This document shows, one piece after another, positions 11,354-18,028 of a DNA stretch of 64,000 nucleotides. How positions within the stretch are numbered: position 1 is the first letter of the stretch; every line of letters starts with the position of its first letter. The position numbers and the translations under genes were made by a program. This DNA comes from CAVQHY01 sp963712465 (GTDB taxonomy: Bacteria > Actinomycetota > Thermoleophilia > Gaiellales > Gaiellaceae), in the NCBI GenBank assembly GCA_963712465.1, contig CAVQHY010000006.1, positions 682,001 to 746,000 on the forward strand. The letters are read 5' to 3'. The notes under the pieces were generated by a model. That model was not told the DNA's origin. It searched no databases and saw only the letters and a program-made list of their open reading frames with translations.

Positions 11354-12387
11354 TGGGGCAGAAGGTTCACCCAGGCGGCCTTCGGGTCGGGATTATCCAC
11401 GACTGGAAGTCGAACTGGTACACAGGCTCGAAGGACTTCCCGAGCTACCTGATCGAGGACGTGACGATCCGCCGGCACATCTACGGCAAGCTCGGCCATG
11501 CCGGTCTTTCGGACATCCTGATCAAGAAGGATAAGCAGCGCGTCACGATCGACATCTACACGGCCCGGCCGGGCATCGTGATCGGCAAGTCGGGAGCCGA
11601 GGTGGATGCGCTTCGCCGCGAGATTCATGCGATGACGCGGAAGAACGTCCACATCAACATCAACGAGATCAAGCGGCCCGAGCTCGATGCGAAGCTCGTC
11701 GCGCAGTCGATCGCCGAGCAGCTCCAGAACCGCGTCAGCTTCCGCCGCGCGATGAAACGCTCGCTCGCATCCGCGATGCGTTCGGGCGCGCAGGGAGTAA
11801 AGATCCGGTGCGGCGGCCGGCTCGGCGGGGCTGAGATGAGCCGATCCGAGGCCTACTCGGAGGGCCGGGTCCCGCTCCATACGCTTCGGGCGGACATCGA
11901 CTACGGCTTCGCGGAGGCCAAGACGACGTTCGGCCGCATCGGCGTCAAGGTCTGGATCAACAAGGGCGAGATCATGCCCGAGGGGTACGAGGGCGGGCTC
12001 GAGCGCCCCGGAGCAGCCGGTCGCCTGGGCGAGCAGGATCAGGCGCGTCGACGCGGCGGCGCAGAGGGGCTCGCAGCCGGCCGCGAGGGCGGTCGTCGCG
12101 GAGCGGGCGACCGTGAGGGGCTCGGTCCGGTACGCCAGCGGCGCAGCGGCGGGCAGGGCGGAGGGCGCGGCGGCCAGCGCCGCCGCGGACCGCGTGAGGG
12201 ACAGCGCCCGGTCGATCCGGCCCAGGAGACTCCGACCGAGACATCGCCCGAGACGTCACAGCCTGAAGCGGCACCGGATGCAGCCGCTCCCGAGGCGCCT
12301 CCCATCGAGACGTCCGTCCCCGAGGCGCCCCCGGTCGCGGAGGAGCCTTCGGCCGGGGAACCTGCTTCGGAGGAGGCAAGCGACTAG
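11353..12387 (+). CDS. rpsC: 30S ribosomal protein S3 with long C-terminal extension
   Basis: S3 guards the mRNA entry tunnel. Residues 1 to about 210 are the normal protein, including the KH-domain motif GIVIGKSGAEVD and the conserved GRLGGAEMSR. The remaining about 130 residues are an Arg/Gly-rich stretch (about 215-290) followed by an acidic Pro/Glu/Ala tail. At 344 residues it is much longer than the usual 210-280. It begins with GTG in a TAGTG junction with rplV and ends the same way into rplP. Confidence 0.95.
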   Translation: MGQKVHPGGLRVGIIHDWKSNWYTGSKDFPSYLIEDVTIRRHIYGKLGHAGLSDILIKKDKQRVTIDIYTARPGIVIGKSGAEVDALRREIHAMTRKNVHININEIKRPELDAKLVAQSIAEQLQNRVSFRRAMKRSLASAMRSGAQGVKIRCGGRLGGAEMSRSEAYSEGRVPLHTLRADIDYGFAEAKTTFGRIGVKVWINKGEIMPEGYEGGLERPGAAGRLGEQDQARRRGGAEGLAAGREGGRRGAGDREGLGPVRQRRSGGQGGGRGGQRRRGPREGQRPVDPAQETPTETSPETSQPEAAPDAAAPEAPPIETSVPEAPPVAEEPSAGEPASEEASD

Positions 12388-12812
12388 TGCTCCTTCCGAA
12401 GAAGACGAAGTTCCGCAAGCAGCATCGCGGGCGCATGCGCGGTACTGCCAAGGGCCAGCAGCAGGTGCAGTTCGGCGACTACGGGCTCAAGGCGCTCGAG
12501 CCGGGCTGGGTCACCAATCGGCAGATCGAGGCGGCCCGGATCGCGATGACGCGCAAGATCAAGCGCGGCGGCAAGGTCTGGATCAACGTGTTCCCGGACA
12601 AGCCGGTGACCCAGAAGCCGGCCGAGACGCGCATGGGATCCGGCAAGGGCTCGCCGGAGCACTGGGTCGCAGTGGTCAAGCCTGGACGGGTGCTGTTCGA
12701 GCTGGCCGGCGTGCCCGAGGACCTCGGTCGCGAGGCGATCCGGCTCGCCGCCATGAAGCTCCCGATCAGGACGAAGTTCGTGAGGCGGGAGGACGATCCG
12801 TTTGAAAGCTAG
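12387..12812 (+). CDS. rplP: 50S ribosomal protein L16
   Basis: L16 lies near the A site of the large subunit. The GTG start at 12387 overlaps the rpsC stop and gives 141 residues beginning MLLPKKTKFRKQHRGRM, the normal size. The conserved KPGRVLFELAGV and RMGSGKGSPEHWVAVVKPG blocks are present. Its end overlaps the TTG start of rpmC by 11 bp. Confidence 0.97.
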   Translation: MLLPKKTKFRKQHRGRMRGTAKGQQQVQFGDYGLKALEPGWVTNRQIEAARIAMTRKIKRGGKVWINVFPDKPVTQKPAETRMGSGKGSPEHWVAVVKPGRVLFELAGVPEDLGREAIRLAAMKLPIRTKFVRREDDPFES

Positions 12813-13005
12813 GGATCTGCGTCAGCTGTCGGACGAGGAGCTCGTGAGGAAGCTTGCAGAGAGCCGCGAGGAGCTCTTCAACCTGCGCTTCCAGGCGGCC
12901 ACCGGTGCGCTCGAGAACAGCGCGCGCCTCGGCCTCGCGAAGAGGGATATCGCACGGATCCTGACGCTCCAGCACGAGCGATCGAGAACCCTGGAGAGGC
13001 GTTAG
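12802..13005 (+). CDS. rpmC: 50S ribosomal protein L29
   Basis: L29 is a small helical protein at the tunnel exit. The TTG at 12802 gives 67 residues with the family pattern KARDLRQLSDEELVRKL, then EELFNLRFQAATGALEN. The start overlaps the end of rplP, a usual arrangement for coupled ribosomal genes. rpsQ begins at the base after its stop. Confidence 0.96.
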   Translation: MKARDLRQLSDEELVRKLAESREELFNLRFQAATGALENSARLGLAKRDIARILTLQHERSRTLERR

Positions 13006-13974
13006 ATGGCAGACACGAAGCACAAGATCGCCGAGATCGAGGACATCGACGCTGCGACCGAGGAGCAGCTCGCGGGACTCGGTGTGAAGACGACCGAGGA
13101 CCTTCTGACGCGCGGGGCAACCCCCTCGGGCCGGAAGGAGCTCGCGCGGTCGCTCGAGCGCCAGGAGAGCGAGATTCTCCGGTGGGTCAACCACGCCGAC
13201 CTGATGCGCGTGAAGGGGATCGGCATGCAGTTCGCCGACCTGCTCGAAGAGGCTGGCGTCGACACGATTCCCGAGCTGGCCCGACGCAACGCGGCCAACC
13301 TCCACGCCGCCCTCGCCGAGCTCAACGAGCAGGAGGGCCACGCCGGCCGCTCGCCGACGGAGGACGAGGTGGCCCAGTGGGTCGAGCAGGCCAAGGGCCT
13401 GGAGCGCGCGATCGAGTACAGGGACGGGCCCACCGAGCCCGGAGCCGAAGAGCCCGGAGCCGAAGATGCACCGACTCCGGAGGAGCCGGTCGCCGATGAG
13501 CCCGCGCCGGCGCAGGCGCTCGCGGCTGTCGCCGAACCGACCGACGTGCCGCCTCCTGCGGCAGGGGAACCTGCGCCGGAGGCCCCGAAGCCCGTCGCGA
13601 AGCCGAAGGCGGCGAAGCCCAGGGTGAAGAAGGCCGTTGCGAAGGATCGGGCTAAGCCCAAGCCGGCTCGCGTAAAGCCGGCCGAGCGCAAGGCGATCGT
13701 GAGGCTGCCGAAACCGGAGCGCGATCGCGGGCAGCGCAAGGAGCGGCGCGGCGTGGTCGTGTCGAGCGCGATGGACAAGACGATCGTCGTGCGGGTCGAC
13801 ACGGTGAAGCCACACCCGAAGTACAAGAAGGTCGTTCGACACTCGGCCAGGTTCCACGCCCACGACGAGGGCAACGTGGCAGCGGTCGGCGATCTCGTGC
13901 GCATCGTCGAGACGCGGCCGCTCTCCGCGCTCAAGCGCTGGCGCCTCGCCGAGGTGGTGCAGGCGGCGAGATGA
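13006..13974 (+). CDS. rpsQ: DUF4332-like domain fused to 30S ribosomal protein S17
   Basis: The protein is 322 residues, whereas S17 alone is about 80-90. Residues 241-322 are a standard S17 (RRGVVVSSAMDKTIVVRVD, then HPKYKKVVRHSARFHAHDE). Residues 1-140 look like a DUF4332-type helix-hairpin-helix domain, with LGVKTTEDLLTRGAT, then LMRVKGIGMQFADLLEEAGV and TIPELARRNAANL. Residues 141-240 are a Pro/Ala/Glu then Lys-rich linker. One frame runs from the ATG at 13006 without interruption, directly after rpmC, and ends in an ATGA overlap with rplN. Translation could also restart internally to give free S17. The domain name is from memory of the family pattern. Confidence 0.9.
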   Translation: MADTKHKIAEIEDIDAATEEQLAGLGVKTTEDLLTRGATPSGRKELARSLERQESEILRWVNHADLMRVKGIGMQFADLLEEAGVDTIPELARRNAANLHAALAELNEQEGHAGRSPTEDEVAQWVEQAKGLERAIEYRDGPTEPGAEEPGAEDAPTPEEPVADEPAPAQALAAVAEPTDVPPPAAGEPAPEAPKPVAKPKAAKPRVKKAVAKDRAKPKPARVKPAERKAIVRLPKPERDRGQRKERRGVVVSSAMDKTIVVRVDTVKPHPKYKKVVRHSARFHAHDEGNVAAVGDLVRIVETRPLSALKRWRLAEVVQAAR

Positions 13975-14339
13975 TCCAGCAGGAGACCCGTCTCCGAGTT
14001 GCCGACAACACCGGCGCGCGAACGCTGCTTTGCATCCGCGTGCTCGGCGGCTCCAAGCGCCGCTACGCCCGTGTCGGAGACGTGATCGTCGGCACCGTGA
14101 AGACGGCGACGCCGCAGGGAACGGTGAAGAAGGGCGAGGTCGTCAAGGCGGTCGTCGTACGGACGAAGAAGCCGTTCGGTCGGGATGACGGCACCTCGAT
14201 CGCGTTCGACGAGAACGCGGCGGTGATCATCGACAACCAGAACAATCCCCGCGGCACGCGCATCTTCGGGCCGGTCGCGCGGGAGCTTCGCGAGAAGAAC
14301 TTCATGAAGATCGTGTCTCTCGCGCCGGAGGTTCTATGA
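13971..14339 (+). CDS. rplN: 50S ribosomal protein L14
   Basis: L14 forms an intersubunit bridge. The ORF gives 122 residues (IQQETRLRVADNTGARTLLCI and the C-terminal NFMKIVSLAPEVL), the family size. It starts with ATG overlapping the rpsQ stop. Its last codons and stop form the left end of the 110-bp tandem repeat. The TGA overlaps the ATG of the first mini-ORF. Confidence 0.98.
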   Translation: MIQQETRLRVADNTGARTLLCIRVLGGSKRRYARVGDVIVGTVKTATPQGTVKKGEVVKAVVVRTKKPFGRDDGTSIAFDENAAVIIDNQNNPRGTRIFGPVARELREKNFMKIVSLAPEVL

Positions 14340-14670
14340 GCGTCTACCTTCTTCCCGGCGCTCGAGACAGCGGCACCGCTTCGCGGCGCCTGAGTCCCGC
14401 CACCCCACCCCCTGACCCCCGGGACCGGTTCGCGCCGGAGGTTCTATGAGCGTCTACCTTCTTCCCGGCGCTCGAGACAGCGGCACCGCTTCGCGGCGCC
14501 TGAGTCCCGCCACCCCACCCCCTGACCCCCGGGACCGGTTCGCGCCGGAGGTTCTATGAGCGTCTACCTTCTTCCCGGCGCTCGAGACAGCGGCACCGCT
14601 TCGCGGCGCCTGAGTCCCGCCACCCCACCCCCTGACCCCCGGGACCGGTTCGCGCCGGAGGTTCCATGAG
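14321..14670 (+). repeat. Perfect 110-bp tandem triplication between rplN and rplX
   Basis: Three identical 110-bp units occupy 14321-14430, 14431-14540 and 14541-14650. They are followed by the first 20 bases of a fourth with one change (TTCTATG to TTCCATG). Each unit carries the last rplN codons, a GGAGG-like ribosome binding site, the ATGA junction, a GC-rich hairpin (for example 14372-14390) and the C-rich stretch CACCCCACCCCCTGACCCCC. A diverged relative of the C-rich half lies before rpsN and before coaX. Identity of all units points to recent amplification or an assembly artefact. Confidence 0.9.
14336..14669 (+). other. Chain of three translationally coupled 37-codon mini-ORFs
   Basis: ATG codons at 14336, 14446 and 14556 each open a 37-residue ORF (MSVYLLPGARDSGTASRRLS...), ending at 14449, 14559 and 14669. 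Each start overlaps the preceding stop as ATGA; the last stop overlaps the rplX ATG at 14666. The tandem repeat therefore keeps an unbroken relay of coupled starts from rplN to rplX. I see no sign of a conserved protein. The peptides may only preserve coupling. Confidence 0.45.
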
Positions 14671-15034
14671 CAGCATGGCCGTTCGCAAGGGCGATCTCGT
14701 CCAGATCATCGCCGGCAAGGATCGGGGCAAGCAGGGCAAGGTGCTCCAGGCTGACCCCGGCCAGCGGCGCGTGATCGTCGAGAACCTGAACGTCGTCAAG
14801 AAGCACCGCAAGCCGCGGCCGATGAAGGACTCGAGCAGGATGGGCCAGACGCAGATCCAGCCCGGCGGCGTCTTCGACATCGCGATGGCCGTGGACGTGT
14901 CGAATGTGATGCTCGTCTGCCCGACCTGTGGACGCGCAACGCGAGTCGGCTACGACTGGCGTGAGTCGAAGGGGCAGCGAGTCAAGGTGCGTGTCTGCAA
15001 GCGAGCCGATTGCCGGGAGGTGCTGGACCGCTGA
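14666..15034 (+). CDS. rplX: 50S ribosomal protein L24
   Basis: L24 starts 50S assembly. The ATG at 14666 gives 122 residues (MSSMAVRKGDLVQIIAGKDRG). The KOW-type segment KGDLVQIIAGKDRGKQGKV is followed by a C-terminal cysteine pair set (CPTCGRATRVGY and CKRADC) likely to bind zinc. An inner ATG at 14675 (MAVRKGD) is an alternative start. The TGA stop overlaps the ATG of rplE by one base. Confidence 0.96.
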   Translation: MSSMAVRKGDLVQIIAGKDRGKQGKVLQADPGQRRVIVENLNVVKKHRKPRPMKDSSRMGQTQIQPGGVFDIAMAVDVSNVMLVCPTCGRATRVGYDWRESKGQRVKVRVCKRADCREVLDR

Positions 15035-15597
15035 TGGCGACGACGGCCTATAGCCCTCGGCTCAAGGATCAGTTCGAGCGCCAGATCCGACCGAAGCTCA
15101 AGGAGGAGTTCTCCTACGGATCGATCATGGAGGTACCCAGCCTCCAGAAGATCACGCTCAACATGGGCGTCGGCGAGGCGAAGACCAATGCGAAAACGCT
15201 CGACGACGCAATCGAAGAACTGACGATCATCGCAGGCCAACGCGCGCAACTCCGTCGAGCACGCAGGTCGATCGCGGGCTTCAAGCTCCGCGAGGGCATG
15301 CCGATCGGGACGAAGGTCACGCTCCGCGGCGCGCGCATGTACGAGTTCCTCGACCGGCTGGTGTCGATCGCGCTTCCTCGCATCCGCGACTTTCGCGGTC
15401 TCTCTCCGTCCGCGTTCGACGGGCGTGGCAACTACTCGCTCGGGATCCGCGAGCAGATCATCTTTCCCGAGATCAACTACGACGATGTCAGCGTGATCCG
15501 CGGGCTCGACGTTGCGATCACCACGACGGCGAAGACGGATGAGGAAGGACTGGCGCTCCTGCGGGAGCTCGGTCTGCCCTTCCGGCAGGCCGACTAG
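15034..15597 (+). CDS. rplE: 50S ribosomal protein L5
   Basis: L5 binds 5S rRNA in the central protuberance. I choose the ATG at 15034 (MATTAYSPRLKDQFERQI, 187 residues), which overlaps the rplX stop. A longer in-frame opening from 15010 lies within rplX. The conserved LNMGVGEAKTNAK and GRGNYSLGIREQIIFPEI are intact. Confidence 0.97.
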   Translation: MATTAYSPRLKDQFERQIRPKLKEEFSYGSIMEVPSLQKITLNMGVGEAKTNAKTLDDAIEELTIIAGQRAQLRRARRSIAGFKLREGMPIGTKVTLRGARMYEFLDRLVSIALPRIRDFRGLSPSAFDGRGNYSLGIREQIIFPEINYDDVSVIRGLDVAITTTAKTDEEGLALLRELGLPFRQAD

Positions 15598-15607
15598 GAG
15601 GAAACAC

Positions 15608-15643
15608 ATGACTCCCACCCCCCCTGACCCCCTGGACCGCTGA
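15608..15643 (+). other. 11-codon leader ORF with C-rich repeat remnant before rpsN
   Basis: After the rplE stop, GAGGAAACAC precedes an ATG at 15608. It opens the peptide MTPTPPDPLDR, whose TGA overlaps the rpsN ATG as TGATG. The coding bases are a relative of the C-rich half of the 110-bp repeat (ACTCCCACCC, CCTGACCCCCTGGACCG). Coupling is therefore kept across the insertion, as in the rplN-rplX gap. Confidence 0.4.
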
Positions 15644-15828
15644 TGGCGAAGAAGAGCATGATCGCCAAGGCGGGGCGTCCCCAGAAATACAAGACGCGCG
15701 CGTATCACCGCTGCAATCGCTGCGGCCGGCCGCGCGCGGTGTACAAGAAGTTCGGCCTGTGTCGGATCTGCCTGCGCGAGCTGGCTCACGAGGGCGCGAT
15801 CCCGGGCATGACCAAGTCCTCGTGGTAG
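15643..15828 (+). CDS. rpsZ: 30S ribosomal protein S14, zinc-binding type Z
   Basis: A 61-residue S14 of the short zinc form. The four cysteines occur as CNRCGRP and CRICLREL, and the C-terminus IPGMTKSSW is the family ending. It is a 30S head protein. Its start overlaps the stop of the preceding 11-codon ORF. rpsH starts 10 bp after its stop. Confidence 0.97.
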   Translation: MAKKSMIAKAGRPQKYKTRAYHRCNRCGRPRAVYKKFGLCRICLRELAHEGAIPGMTKSSW

Positions 15829-15838
15829 GGGTGACGAC

Positions 15839-16234
15839 GTGCTAACCGATCCCGTCGCAGACATGCTGACCCGCATCCGAAACGCAAACAAGGCCATGCA
15901 CGAGACGGCCGCGATGCCGTCATCCGGGCTCAAGGTCGAGATCGCGCGGCTCCTGAAGGACGAGGGCTACATCAAGGGGTACCGCGTCGAGCAGGGCGAC
16001 GGCTTCGCTACCCTCGTCGTCGAGCTCAAGTTCGGCAAGAACCGCGAGCGCATCATCACCGACCTGAAGCGCGTGTCCAAGCCGGGTCGTCGCGTCTACG
16101 CCAAGAAGGACCGCCTCCCGCGCGTCCTGGGCGGGATGGGCACGGCGATCATGTCCACGTCCCAGGGCCTCGTCACCAGCCGAAAGGCCCAGGAGCTCGG
16201 CGTCGGCGGCGAGGTCGTGTGCTTTGTCTGGTAG
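15839..16234 (+). CDS. rpsH: 30S ribosomal protein S8
   Basis: S8 binds the central domain of 16S rRNA. The GTG at 15839 gives 131 residues beginning MLTDPVADMLTRIRNANKA, the standard form. The C-terminal STSQGLVTSRKAQELGVGGE motif is present. It sits between rpsZ and rplF in normal spc order. Confidence 0.98.
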   Translation: MLTDPVADMLTRIRNANKAMHETAAMPSSGLKVEIARLLKDEGYIKGYRVEQGDGFATLVVELKFGKNRERIITDLKRVSKPGRRVYAKKDRLPRVLGGMGTAIMSTSQGLVTSRKAQELGVGGEVVCFVW

Positions 16235-16249
16235 CGAGATCGGAAATCA

Positions 16250-16783
16250 GTGAGCAGAATCGGTAGAAAGCCCATCCCCGTTCCGGCGGGCGTCGAGATC
16301 TCGATCTCGCCGGGCCACGTCGCGGTCAAGGGGCCGCTCGGGAGCCTTGCGCGGGACGTGCCCCAGCGCATCTCGATCGAGCAGGCCGACGGCGAGCTCC
16401 TCGTCACGAGACCAACCGACCGCGGCGAGGATCGTGCCTTGCACGGCCTCACCCGCACGCTCGTTGCGAACATGGTCGAGGGCGTCACGAGCGGATTCGC
16501 GAAGACCCTCGAAATCCAGGGCGTCGGGTACCGAGCGTCGCTTCGCGGCCGGGATCTCGAGCTGAACGTCGGCTACTCGCATCCGGTCGTCAAGCCTGCC
16601 CCGGACGGCATTGAGTACGACGTTCCGCAGCCGACGCAGGTCGTCGTCAAGGGCATCGACAAGCAGAGGGTCGGGCAGACCGCTGCGGAGATCCGTGCCG
16701 TTCGCCCGCCCGAGCCGTACAAGGGCAAGGGGATCCGCTACACGGGCGAGTACGTCCGCCGCAAGATCGGAAAGCGGGCCTAG
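16250..16783 (+). CDS. rplF: 50S ribosomal protein L6
   Basis: L6 lies near the factor-binding site. The GTG at 16250 gives 177 residues starting MSRIGRKPIPVPAGVEI, and the C-terminal PEPYKGKGIRYTGEYVRRK is intact. Its TAG stop (16781-16783) is the first triplet of repeat copy C. Confidence 0.98.
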   Translation: MSRIGRKPIPVPAGVEISISPGHVAVKGPLGSLARDVPQRISIEQADGELLVTRPTDRGEDRALHGLTRTLVANMVEGVTSGFAKTLEIQGVGYRASLRGRDLELNVGYSHPVVKPAPDGIEYDVPQPTQVVVKGIDKQRVGQTAAEIRAVRPPEPYKGKGIRYTGEYVRRKIGKRA

Positions 16784-16946
16784 TGCTCCGTCCCGGAAGT
16801 CACTGGCGCTCTGGGCGGCTGCAAAGCGGCGCCGCGCTGCGTCCTCAGTCGCCCCGATATGTCCCGATATCGGGGCTCCCTGCGTCCTTGCCCGGCTTGC
16901 TTTTCGCGCGCCAGGATCATCAAGCGACTTCCGGGACGGAGCACTA
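16781..16946. repeat. MITE-like inverted-repeat element, copy C (perfect 21-bp ends)
   Basis: A 166-bp element fills the rplF-rplR gap. Bases 16781-16801 are the exact reverse complement of 16926-16946, starting TAGTGCTCCG and ending CGGAGCACTA. A nested perfect 10-bp palindrome (GCCCCGATAT at 16851-16860 with 16867-16876) sits in the middle. The ends include TA on both sides, as expected if a TA-targeting element inserted. GGAG at 16938-16941 inside the right arm is the ribosome binding site of rplR. No ORF of its own is credible. Confidence 0.85.
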
Positions 16947-16948
16947 GG

Positions 16949-17305
16949 GTGAGCAAGCTCACCGTCCGTGAGGCGCGCTTCAGGCGGCACCGCCGGGTAC
17001 GGGCCAAGGTGGTCGGCACGGCCGAACGGCCCCGGCTCGTCGTCTTCCGCTCGAACCGGGGCATCGACGCCCAACTCGTCGACGACGTCGCCGGGAGGAC
17101 GCTCGCCGCGGCGGGCTGGCTCGCCGTCAAGGACAGGAGCACGGGTACGAAGACCGAGCAGGCAGCCGAGGTCGGAAAGCTGATCGCCGCGAGGGCGAAG
17201 GAGGCGGGCATCACGACCGCCGTGTTCGACCGGGGCGGCTACCTGTACCACGGGCGCGTCAAAGCGCTTGCAGACGGAGCACGCGAAGGAGGCCTGAAGC
17301 TCTAG
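16949..17305 (+). CDS. rplR: 50S ribosomal protein L18
   Basis: L18 binds 5S rRNA. The GTG at 16949 gives 118 residues (MSKLTVREARFRRHRRVRAK) with the family ending FDRGGYLYHGRVKALADGAR. Longer in-frame openings run into the repeat element and are not protein. The ribosome binding site is provided by the repeat arm, 7 bases upstream. The stop overlaps the rpsE GTG. Confidence 0.97.
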   Translation: MSKLTVREARFRRHRRVRAKVVGTAERPRLVVFRSNRGIDAQLVDDVAGRTLAAAGWLAVKDRSTGTKTEQAAEVGKLIAARAKEAGITTAVFDRGGYLYHGRVKALADGAREGGLKL

Positions 17306-17877
17306 TGGCTGTGGACATCCAGCAGGTACGCGAGCGCGAGATCGAGTCTCGTGAGCTCAAGGAGCGCGTCGTCGAGATCAACCGCGTCGCGAAGGTCGTC
17401 AAGGGCGGCCGCCGTTTCTCGTTCACCGCTCTCGTCGTGATCGGCGACGAGGTCGATCGGGTGGGCGTGGGGTACGGGAAGGCGCGTGAAGTGCCGCTCG
17501 CGATCTCGAAGGCCGTCGACGACGCGAAGAAGAATCTCTTCACGGTGCCGAAGCACGGCACGACGATCACGCACGAGGTGCTGGGCCGGTCCGACGCGGC
17601 CCGGGTGCTGATGCGGCCGGCGAGCGAGGGTACGGGCGTAATCGCCGGCGGCGGCGTCCGGGCCGTGCTCGAGCTAGCCGGCATCCGCGACATCCTCGCG
17701 AAGAGCCTCGGCAACTCGAACCCGATCAACATGCTGCGGGCGACCGTCAACGGGCTCAAGAGCCTCCGCCGGCCTGACGAGGTCGCGCGCTCGCGCGGCA
17801 AGACGATCGAGGAGGTCCTCTTCTCGAGAAAGCGCAAGGACGATGGCAAAGACACTCCGGATAACGCAGGTTCGTAG
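17305..17877 (+). CDS. rpsE: 30S ribosomal protein S5
   Basis: S5 acts in decoding accuracy and mRNA entry. The GTG at 17305 gives 190 residues. The double-stranded-RNA-binding segment VVKGGRRFSFTALVVIGD and the PASEGTGVIAGGGVRAVLE motif are intact. The last 35 bases overlap rpmD in another frame, so the C-terminal DDGKDTPDNAGS shares its DNA with the start of L30. Confidence 0.97.
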   Translation: MAVDIQQVREREIESRELKERVVEINRVAKVVKGGRRFSFTALVVIGDEVDRVGVGYGKAREVPLAISKAVDDAKKNLFTVPKHGTTITHEVLGRSDAARVLMRPASEGTGVIAGGGVRAVLELAGIRDILAKSLGNSNPINMLRATVNGLKSLRRPDEVARSRGKTIEEVLFSRKRKDDGKDTPDNAGS

Positions 17878-18025
17878 TCAGATCGGCCAGAGCGAGAGGC
17901 ACCGCGGGACGCTGCGGGCCCTCGGGCTCGGACGGATCGGCCGGACGGTGGAACGGTCCGAGAGCCCCGCGACCCTCGGTATGCTCAGGAAGGTTCGCCA
18001 TCTCGTCCGGATCGAGGACGCCTAG
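17843..18025 (+). CDS. rpmD: 50S ribosomal protein L30
   Basis: A 60-residue L30 starting MAKTLRITQVRSQIGQ and ending HLVRIED-A, the family size and sequence. The ATG at 17843 lies inside the 3' end of rpsE, giving a 35-bp overlap in a different frame, which is longer than usual for this pair. rplO follows after 3 bp. Confidence 0.95.
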   Translation: MAKTLRITQVRSQIGQSERHRGTLRALGLGRIGRTVERSESPATLGMLRKVRHLVRIEDA

Positions 18026-18028
18026 CCG

